DNA from: Klebsormidium nitens
Lineage: Eukaryota > Streptophyta > Klebsormidiophyceae > Klebsormidiales > Klebsormidiaceae
Assembly (NCBI GenBank): GCA_000708835.1
Contig: DF237182.1
Coordinates: forward strand, 1 to 64,000
DNA: 64,000 bases
Direction: 5' to 3'
The position numbers and the translations under genes were made by a program. Positions 1 through 6,411 of the stretch are shown one piece after another. A model generated the notes under the pieces. The model ran no database searches, had not been told where the DNA came from, and worked only from the letters and a program-made list of their open reading frames with translations. How positions within the stretch are numbered: the stretch's first letter is position 1; every line of letters begins with the position of its first letter.

Positions 1-160
1 TCAAGGGTTGCGCCATGCATTAAATGCGAATAATGCAAAGGGGCCAAAATGCATGGACCCCAATAAACGAAGGGTCCAACATGAATAGGCTATGGCCGTG
101 CATAGGCTATGAGCCTGTGGCGGCGGCGCGATACGCGCACGCGCGCGCTCAAGACACGCT

Positions 161-1072
161 ATGGCAAGGAGCCAATCTGGCGTGACACATGTGAAAATTA
201 TCTTCGAATACCTACTATATGATAGCATAACTATGGACGCCCTGCGTCAGTTGTTTACTGACAACATCCGCACTCAGGCATCTATGGACCAATACGTAAG
301 GGGCATTGCCCTTATCTACCAGTTGTGCCATGATCGGCAACTTCCTAACACGCTCGATTTGACCTTCCTTCGATTAGACGCACAAGCCTTTACTCAATTA
401 GTGCAAGGTCGATATGAAAATCCGGGATCAAGAAGGACCCGTTTGGCCCCCTTTCTGGCTGCTTGTAAAAAGCTCGGATACTCAGATGCTTATCAAATAT
501 ATTTTAAACCGTTTCAGAAGGATAATCAGCCGTTGAAAGAACTTCGTGAAAAGCAAGCCGCTGAAATCGAGCATGATTCAATAAAAATGCGGGAGATGTC
601 ACGTGAAGACATTGATCACCTGGGTAGTAAGCTGGCCCGAAAGGTTGGATCGTTGACTTGCATAGGTGCAGACGACCTCGATAGAAAGAATGTGAAGACT
701 GTCATGATACATTTGCTTGTTGAATGGCATATTTTGATCAAGAAACACGTCAGACGAGGTGTAAAGCTATATCACTTACCTATTATCCTGAAAAAGAATG
801 GAGGTGCGTGCGTTGATGATACCAATGATGCACTAATCCAGATTAGCCGATCGAAGCAAATGTTTTATTTACGCAATCAAGAAGAGATACATGAGCTTCC
901 AACGATGTTTTGCAAATACCTTGCTAGAACATTGGAGCTTATCCCACGAGGATATTTCATAACGTCGGTGTCGGATCCGCTGACACCAATGTCAGGGAGT
1001 AATTATAGTAACTTTTGTGCAAAGCTTCTCTTTAACGAAAAGTTACTTAATCTTGATCACGCATATAACTGA
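161..1072 (+). CDS. Tyrosine-recombinase-like protein lacking catalytic C-terminus
   Basis: A 303-residue protein homologous in layout to the next ORF. Its N-terminal part resembles a core-binding (SAM-like) domain, with a MDQYVRGIALIYQL-type helix matching VNVYLRQIRNIYSIL in the neighbour, then an ALAP/ACKKLGY-type second helix. The part matching the start of the catalytic domain is present (HLPIILKKNGG, then ITSVSDPLTPM). The protein stops where the Arg-His...His...Tyr box should begin, and the first catalytic Arg also appears to be missing. No continuation is found in the 70 bases before the next ORF. It is either a decayed paralogue or a non-catalytic partner. The start may instead be the Met codon at 233. 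The family call depends on the neighbour and is moderate. Confidence 0.55.
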   Translation: MARSQSGVTHVKIIFEYLLYDSITMDALRQLFTDNIRTQASMDQYVRGIALIYQLCHDRQLPNTLDLTFLRLDAQAFTQLVQGRYENPGSRRTRLAPFLAACKKLGYSDAYQIYFKPFQKDNQPLKELREKQAAEIEHDSIKMREMSREDIDHLGSKLARKVGSLTCIGADDLDRKNVKTVMIHLLVEWHILIKKHVRRGVKLYHLPIILKKNGGACVDDTNDALIQISRSKQMFYLRNQEEIHELPTMFCKYLARTLELIPRGYFITSVSDPLTPMSGSNYSNFCAKLLFNEKLLNLDHAYN

Positions 1073-1142
1073 GATTCGTTTTTCAGCCGAAACATAATTT
1101 CTACTGATAGCTGAAGGAAGCCGGCTGCTAGCTTCAAGCAGA

Positions 1143-2243
1143 ATGTCCACAAGGGTCTCCCATACAAAGCCACACAGTCAATGTAAGACATTGCTGCAAA
1201 AGCTACCAAACCTAGGGAGCGTATTCAAAGTCAAAGAAGGCCGTGATGGCTCGGAGCCAACATCACGAACTGATTCCACAGTGAACGTATACCTCCGTCA
1301 GATCCGCAACATATACAGCATTCTCAATCCCAATAAGCAATTGAGTGATGACGTGCCTCTTGATTGGATCAAAGATCATAGAAAGATAATAGAAGCAATC
1401 GAAGGCTTGTCAGACGTGAAAGGGGAGCCCGTTAAACCGCTCACAAAGAGTTGTTACGCAGCACCATTTTCGATTCTTGCTCAAAAATGGGACTTTAATG
1501 ACGCAAAAAATGTGTATAGTGATTATATTGAATCAAAAAAACCCACCGAGGATGACCTCGATAAAACAATGCAATGCAAAACGCCTAAGGAGCTCAAAAT
1601 GTGGGTGCCTTGGAATCAGATCATCAAAGTAAGAAATAAGCTTGATCAAATTATCACACGAATAATCGTTGACAAATTCGAAAATCGCCGCATAATGACC
1701 CGCAGTGATAAGGAACTCGTCAATGACCATTTGATGTTGAGCTTGTATACAATGCCTCTTGGAACACTAAGGAATGAGTTTGGGAGCTGTCGAATCCTTA
1801 TGAAGGAGGAAGCCGTTGAATTCGACCCAAAACCGGGTGATATAAATGTATGTATGCTGACGAAGGATCCAAATGATTGCCTTTTTATTTTAACCAAACA
1901 CAAGACGCTCAATAAGGTAGGAATACGGAAATTGCAGACCCCTGAAACACTGGTCAATGTTATACTTCGAAGTTTTAACCTCTTTCCAAGGCACTACTTG
2001 GTTATGAAACGGTACTATCTCGGCTTTAAGGATGAATCAATCACCAATTTTACCCCTGTATTGAACGACCTGGGGCAGCGGCACTTCGGTAAAAATCTTT
2101 CTTGCACATTGCTCCGTCATATCTCGCACACGGAGCTTACACCCGATTTGGGTTCTCGAGGGGAGGTACGAAAAAAATGCGAATGGATGGGACACTCGCT
2201 TTCAACGGCATTCAGTCATTATGAGCGTCGATGGTCACGTTAA
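1143..2243 (+). CDS. Tyrosine recombinase (phage-integrase/Crypton-like superfamily)
   Basis: A 366-residue protein with an apparently complete set of tyrosine-recombinase residues. The proposed Arg-I is R210 in LGTLRNEFG. A beta-hairpin Lys lies in ILTKHKT (252/254). Box II reads LLRHISHTEL with R325, followed by WMGHSLSTAFSHYERR with H351 and the nucleophile Tyr360. Residues ~45-125 form an alpha-helical core-binding domain. The RHxxHT...MGHS...Y arrangement is typical of eukaryotic and viral recombinases (Crypton, Ngaro, phycodnavirus or polinton-like) rather than of XerCD. It would catalyse strand exchange that integrates or excises the surrounding element. It sits 70 bases after its truncated homologue on the same strand. 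It has no introns, and an imperfect hairpin spans the stop codon. Confidence 0.8.
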   Translation: MSTRVSHTKPHSQCKTLLQKLPNLGSVFKVKEGRDGSEPTSRTDSTVNVYLRQIRNIYSILNPNKQLSDDVPLDWIKDHRKIIEAIEGLSDVKGEPVKPLTKSCYAAPFSILAQKWDFNDAKNVYSDYIESKKPTEDDLDKTMQCKTPKELKMWVPWNQIIKVRNKLDQIITRIIVDKFENRRIMTRSDKELVNDHLMLSLYTMPLGTLRNEFGSCRILMKEEAVEFDPKPGDINVCMLTKDPNDCLFILTKHKTLNKVGIRKLQTPETLVNVILRSFNLFPRHYLVMKRYYLGFKDESITNFTPVLNDLGQRHFGKNLSCTLLRHISHTELTPDLGSRGEVRKKCEWMGHSLSTAFSHYERRWSR

Positions 2244-2260
2244 TCTGCACGTGTCACCAT
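2231..2260 (+). terminator. Imperfect hairpin spanning the recombinase stop codon
   Basis: ATGGT-CACGT (2231-2240) pairs with ACGTG-TC-ACCAT (2249-2260): a ten-pair stem with a two-base bulge and an eight-base loop. The stop codon lies in the loop. It may serve as an RNA 3'-end signal of the kind known in mimiviruses, or it may be chance. Confidence 0.3.
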
Positions 2261-2324
2261 GGTGCGCGTTTTGTCTCAAAGAAAATTTCTGCACTTGAAA
2301 ATAAGACATCATTTGCAATACAAC

Positions 2325-2567
2325 ATGTCCGGCAACCTCAACCACTCATGCTCCACTTTGTGTGCAGCATGCTTGGAATCTGCAACCTATAAGGAGGAAC
2401 AACAAGCTAAAAGCAGAAGCTACTCACATGCATACTATAATTTTAACAAAGATCGGATTCTCCTAAAAAAAGCTCTTGAAAGGATGGAGAGGGGTGTTCG
2501 AGTCAGCAGACGCACCATAGAACGTTTGCACGAAGCAAAAGTTTGTTCGCTAGTCCGGGCATCTTAA
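2325..2567 (+). CDS. Small Cys-cluster protein of the element, unknown function
   Basis: An open frame that runs from 2259. The first well-placed Met is at 2325, giving 80 residues. The N-terminal third has a tight cysteine cluster (CSTLCAACLE, C-x3-C-x2-C). The rest is basic and helical with several Tyr, Lys and Arg residues (YNFNKDRILLKKALERMERG), as in small DNA- or RNA-binding proteins. I recognise no family. The frame lies between the recombinase and the primase-helicase on the same strand, and a perfect hairpin begins seven bases after its stop. The position and the missing introns support a real element gene, but an ORF this short could be chance. Confidence 0.4.
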   Translation: MSGNLNHSCSTLCAACLESATYKEEQQAKSRSYSHAYYNFNKDRILLKKALERMERGVRVSRRTIERLHEAKVCSLVRAS

Positions 2568-2573
2568 AAACAG

Positions 2574-2594
2574 ATACAATTCATCGAATTGTAT
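2574..2594 (+). terminator. Perfect 9-bp hairpin after the small ORF
   Basis: ATACAATTC (2574-2582), loop ATC, GAATTGTAT (2586-2594): a perfect nine-pair stem starting seven bases after the stop codon at 2565-2567. No T-tract follows, so it is not a bacterial intrinsic terminator. The placement fits hairpin-directed 3'-end formation as in mimiviruses. Confidence 0.4.
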
Positions 2595-2959
2595 GGGAGG
2601 CCTCTCTAGCAGATACTCAGATGCTCCATGAGCAGGTCTCAAGAAGCTGTGCCTACCTCTTGAAAAACACATTAGAGATGTGGCCCTTCAAGGTGACTAA
2701 GTTTTTTTGGTGATACGGAGCGCAGCTAGTGAATCGTGGAGCATATCCTGATGGGGCTGGCTCGACGACCCTTTCAGTGCCGTGTTACAAATTTATGATG
2801 CTTGAGAAGCCTCTAAGATACATGGTACAAAAACATTGGAAACCTTGAGCAGACTCATCATGATGACTGCAATGTTCAATTGGAAAACGCATACGGGGCG
2901 CGTTTCAACACCAGCCAAAATTTTCTCGGATAGGAATTATCTTGGAGTACCACTTGGCA
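2595..2959. other. Gap between small ORF and primase-helicase
   Basis: About 365 bases with no convincing gene. The stretch is AT-rich and would hold the promoter of the primase-helicase. No promoter motif could be assigned with confidence. Confidence 0.4.
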
Positions 2960-5812
2960 ATGATGGAGCTGATAGACGTTTTTGAAAAGTACGCACAGGA
3001 AGGTCTCTACGCTATACCAGCGAAGGCTTCGCCGGGGCCCGATGGAAATAAAAAGGTACATGGGACTATGCCGCATGCAAACGGAGAGGCAGCTATACGG
3101 CCAGGCTCCGATTGGAAGGCTTCAAAGGGAAGAATCATAGAACACATACATGAAAAACAATTCAATTTCATTGCAATCAAAACTGGCTCTATTTCAGATG
3201 TATATGTCTTGGATGTTGATGTCAAAGACAAAGAGGAAGAAGATATATTGGCTGGAATGCCTTTCTGGAAGAGTATGATTGTCAAACATGGCGAGCCTGA
3301 CACTTTGAAAGCAACGACGCCCAGTGGCGGTTTTCATTATTATTTCTCATTTTCGGGCATACTCAAAGATGGACTTAGGTCGGGAAAGAACTTTGTGGGT
3401 TTGGACGTCGATGGTCAGGTCTATGGGATCGATGGTCGCGGTGAAGGAGGAATTGCATTCGCTCCACCAAGCTCGCTTGGTGCTGGTAAGAAATACAATT
3501 GGAATGTCATGCCAGAAAGAACCAATATTACAACCGCTCCAGCATGGGTGATTGATCTGATAAACAATACTGCCAGACGAGTTGGTCGTAACGGAAAAAT
3601 TATAAACACTCAAGATGCATTTCAAACAGAGCAGAGCTCAAAACTCAATAAACATGACGAGTCGCTTCTGCATTCTTCCTTTGCAGACGAAGGAGACTTG
3701 AACGAAGATTCACTAAACGCGCGAGACGCAAAGGCATATGAGGATAGGATTGCGGATGCAATGATGAAGTTGCTGAAAAATAGTGGCTTGGACGAAAATG
3801 TACGCTTCTCCGGTAAGGTTTCCCCTCGTGGCCCAATTGGTTCACTATATTCCTTCGTCTGCAAAGGCCCTCGAATGTGCATTCACGGCCATCGCCACAA
3901 TGGATCCAACAACTTCACATTGATCAAAAGAGGATGGGTGGTACTTTATCGATGCTTTGGATCCGAGTGTTCAGAGAAACAACTTGTAGAACTTGGAAGT
4001 CTCAGCCTCACAGACTCATTGCTGGATGCGAATCCTACAAAGTTGCATCCAACGTTTAACCATTCAGTGTTTTCATATAATTGCAAGATGTTATCCGAGA
4101 TTGAATATCAATGTTATGTGGATGTTATCAAGCGCAATATAATGCAACGCTATCGAGGGATGGCTGCTATTTTTAGTGCCATCTATGCCGTTGATGGACG
4201 GATTCTTGCCGAAGGAAAGAATTTCAGATATTGGAACGGCCGACGATGGCTATCAGACGGTTCTTTCCATGTGCAGTCAGTCTTCTCAAGCCACATCTCG
4301 CGGATCTTAAAATGGTACGAGAATCTTCGAGTGACGGCATTCAAGCACGAAATCTGGAAGCTTGCGAAGGAATCGAAAGAATGGGGATGCATACCAGAAG
4401 CTTCGGGATACGCCCTTCCAGGATGGGCAACCAAGCCACGGAGCGAGGAAGAAAAGAAAGCATGCCGCGAAGCGTGGGAGATAGTCTCGGCCACCTTACC
4501 ATTCCCTTCGAAGGGTGACTCTACATGTCAGCTTATAGATTTGACACGGGGCTCTGAAGTGCGTGTCTGTCTTGAACATGTTCTTGACTCTCTGCAAATT
4601 CAGGGAAACCTGGATGCTCTTATGGATTTTGCCAATCCGTACCTATTTGCATGTGCCAATGGAGCGCTGGAGACGACGACTGGACAGCTGCTTGCGCCCC
4701 ATCCTGCACACTTGTGCTCGCGAGCTTCGAAGGTAGCTTTCCGCGGAATGCCAAAAAGCGAATCCCGATTTGCTTCTTTTTTGCTAGTTTGCTTCAATAA
4801 CGATAGAGAGGTGCTTGATTGGTACCAGCTCTATCTTGGATACTGCATGACAGCCGACACGAGCGAACAAATCTTTCTAGTAAAACAAGGAGAGGGGAGC
4901 AACGGAAAAACACTCACAAAGATAGCATCCTTTGAGATCTTTGGATCTTATGCTGTCGTCATGGACAAGGATGTCATCATCGAAGCAGGTGGCAAGCAAT
5001 CTGCTGGTTCAGCCTCGTCCCACCTCATCGCATCAAAAGGGGCGAGGCTGGCAGAATCGGACGAGTCAAGCGAAAAGTCCGTCCTCAACGAAGCAACAAT
5101 CAAAGAGTTGTCTGGAGGCGGCTCCATCACAGCAAGAGAACTTCAAGGCAAGCAGGAGACCTTTTTGGTGACCCATAAGGCCATTCTGAATACCAATTAC
5201 AAGACCGTTATGGAGAACGCCTCGTTTAGTCTCGTACGTCGTATGGCCCTCCTTCCAATGATAGTGACTTTCAAGTCGGCCGAAAAAATGAATCCGCGGA
5301 AATCCAGAGAGAAGCCAAAAGATCCTACGTTAAAAGCTTACTTGAAGTCCGATGAAGGTCGAGAGGATGGACTTTCCTGGATCGCAGCGGGGGCAAAGCG
5401 CTACTTCGAGTTGAAACGAGCAAATCCTAGCGTCCTGGTTCTAGAGAAACGCCCGAAGGCTATGGAAGACGCCCTAAAGGCGTATGTCAACGACAACGAT
5501 ATTGGCAAACGATTCATTGAAGAATGCTGCGAGTTCGAAGAGTTGCAAGAAGGAGCACGTGCAAAGTGGCACTTGGCACTAGGCGAAAGGCTAGGGGATG
5601 CGTTTCGAGCTTGGATGAAGGAGGAGGAGATTTCTAGCTCCCTTTCTGCTCAAGCCCTAAAGAAACGTATTCTACTCTATGCTGATGGTGCAAATTATCG
5701 AGTCGAAGATGGTCGCTTCACAGACAGATATGTGCAAGATAGAGGTCAATTCAAAGGTCTCAGTGGAGTGCGGCTGAAACCTGAATGCATACAGGGTAAG
5801 GCACTTGGATGA
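2960..5812 (+). CDS. Primase-polymerase / zinc / SF3 (D5-type) helicase replication protein
   Basis: About 950 residues, intron-free. The open frame reaches upstream to 2942, but the first ATG is 2960. The N-terminal AEP primase-polymerase domain shows VLDVDV (metal-binding DxD, ~85-87), SGGFHYYF (~122-129, the sGGxHxyF motif) and DGRGEGG..APPS (~158-171). A Cys/His stretch at ~300-340 (CKGPRMCIHGHRHN...RCFGSEC) resembles the zinc segment of NCLDV/herpes-type primases. The C-terminal third is an SF3 helicase: Walker A KQGEGSNGKT (~645), an acidic ARLAESDE strand (~700), sensor AILNTNY (~745) and arginine finger LVRRM (~762). D5_N-like sequence precedes Walker A. It would prime and unwind DNA for replication of the element. 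The same architecture occurs in polinton-like viruses, transpovirons, giant viruses and plasmids. Confidence 0.88.
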   Translation: MMELIDVFEKYAQEGLYAIPAKASPGPDGNKKVHGTMPHANGEAAIRPGSDWKASKGRIIEHIHEKQFNFIAIKTGSISDVYVLDVDVKDKEEEDILAGMPFWKSMIVKHGEPDTLKATTPSGGFHYYFSFSGILKDGLRSGKNFVGLDVDGQVYGIDGRGEGGIAFAPPSSLGAGKKYNWNVMPERTNITTAPAWVIDLINNTARRVGRNGKIINTQDAFQTEQSSKLNKHDESLLHSSFADEGDLNEDSLNARDAKAYEDRIADAMMKLLKNSGLDENVRFSGKVSPRGPIGSLYSFVCKGPRMCIHGHRHNGSNNFTLIKRGWVVLYRCFGSECSEKQLVELGSLSLTDSLLDANPTKLHPTFNHSVFSYNCKMLSEIEYQCYVDVIKRNIMQRYRGMAAIFSAIYAVDGRILAEGKNFRYWNGRRWLSDGSFHVQSVFSSHISRILKWYENLRVTAFKHEIWKLAKESKEWGCIPEASGYALPGWATKPRSEEEKKACREAWEIVSATLPFPSKGDSTCQLIDLTRGSEVRVCLEHVLDSLQIQGNLDALMDFANPYLFACANGALETTTGQLLAPHPAHLCSRASKVAFRGMPKSESRFASFLLVCFNNDREVLDWYQLYLGYCMTADTSEQIFLVKQGEGSNGKTLTKIASFEIFGSYAVVMDKDVIIEAGGKQSAGSASSHLIASKGARLAESDESSEKSVLNEATIKELSGGGSITARELQGKQETFLVTHKAILNTNYKTVMENASFSLVRRMALLPMIVTFKSAEKMNPRKSREKPKDPTLKAYLKSDEGREDGLSWIAAGAKRYFELKRANPSVLVLEKRPKAMEDALKAYVNDNDIGKRFIEECCEFEELQEGARAKWHLALGERLGDAFRAWMKEEEISSSLSAQALKKRILLYADGANYRVEDGRFTDRYVQDRGQFKGLSGVRLKPECIQGKALG

Positions 5813-5857
5813 AGGAAGGAGGGCATGGTACAGACGACGGTGTTTGACGAATATTAG

Positions 5858-5983
5858 ATGGCTCTTATGTTGCTATCCTTGCTTGTTCTACTGTTATGCA
5901 CATCTCTCATCATTGTGAATATCATCACAGACCAGAAGTCCAAAAGACCCAAAATCCAGATCTTTTTCATTTCAGAACGTTAG
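5858..5983 (+). CDS. Possible 41-codon single-pass membrane micro-ORF
   Basis: ATG at 5858 opens 41 codons ending at TAG 5981-5983. Residues 2-23 are almost entirely hydrophobic (ALMLLSLLVLLLCTSLIIVN), followed by a basic tail with TDQKSKRPK. That is the layout of a small single-pass membrane protein with the positive side after the helix. It starts 45 bases after the primase-helicase stop on the same strand. Its 3' half is formed by the left arm of the long inverted repeat, and its stop is in the loop. There is no homology evidence, so it may be a chance frame. Confidence 0.25.
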   Translation: MALMLLSLLVLLLCTSLIIVNIITDQKSKRPKIQIFFISER

Positions 5984-6056
5984 ATTAATCGGTTATGAGC
6001 AATTCTCTGTGAAATTAAAAAGATCTCGATTTTGGGTCTTTTGGACTTTTGGTCTG
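5928..6056. repeat. 47-bp near-perfect inverted repeat with 35-bp spacer
   Basis: The left arm 5928-5974 and right arm 6010-6056 are reverse complements over 47 bases with only three mismatches. The spacer is 5975-6009. The arms start and end with CAGACC/GGTCTG and contain GTCCAAAAGACCCAAAAT. The repeat lies 115 bases after the primase-helicase stop. It could be a transcription-end hairpin, a replication or hairpin-telomere element, the terminal repeat of an insertion, or a foldback/miRNA-type locus. Confidence 0.9.
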
Positions 6057-6411
6057 CGGCATACATAGTGCTTCAACGATCACTCAATGTAATTCGTTAG
6101 CGAGATACAATAAGTGTTATTCAAGTTGTAAAAAGACTCGGTGCATGCTGCTATACACGATGTTGGATAACGATAACAACGATTGACCAGCAACTTACAG
6201 CTAGAGTCGTTCTCCTTCCGTTCTTTGTTGCTAGCATAAATTGCACACAGGTCGGAAACACTTCTTTCGGACTCTGAGCACTTGCTATTTGATCATGGTT
6301 ATAGATGCAGTAACAAGATAGTACAAAGTAGATGGATACTAATTATAGTTACAAGTACACTCTGACATGAGCTTAATGCATTTTTTGTAACCGGTAATTA
6401 CACGTTGGTTC
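6057..6411. other. Spacer between the two mobile elements
   Basis: About 355 AT-rich bases between the inverted repeat and the end of the transposase gene. No ORF or RNA gene was recognised. The border between the two elements, and any terminal repeat of the KDZ transposon on this side, should lie here but was not found by eye. Confidence 0.4.

Larger units (their letters stand above)
1..6060 (+). mobile_element. Virus-like or plasmid-like integrated element: tyrosine recombinases plus primase-polymerase/SF3 helicase
   Basis: A run of intron-free ORFs on one strand: two tyrosine-recombinase-type proteins, a small Cys-cluster ORF and a large primase-helicase. It closes with a long inverted repeat at 5928-6056. 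Base use is visibly AT-richer than the host genes to the right, and there are no introns, whereas every host gene here has several. Integrase plus AEP primase-SF3 helicase is a known combination in polinton-like viruses, virophages, giant-virus genomes and some plasmids. No capsid, packaging ATPase or protease gene is seen, so the class is undecided. The left end lies outside the window, and the right end is set at the inverted repeat by inference. Confidence 0.65.

Noticed and set aside
1-6060. Calling the left block a full giant virus, polinton or virophage
   Set aside because: No major capsid, packaging ATPase, protease or DNA polymerase B gene is visible in the window, so the class was left open.
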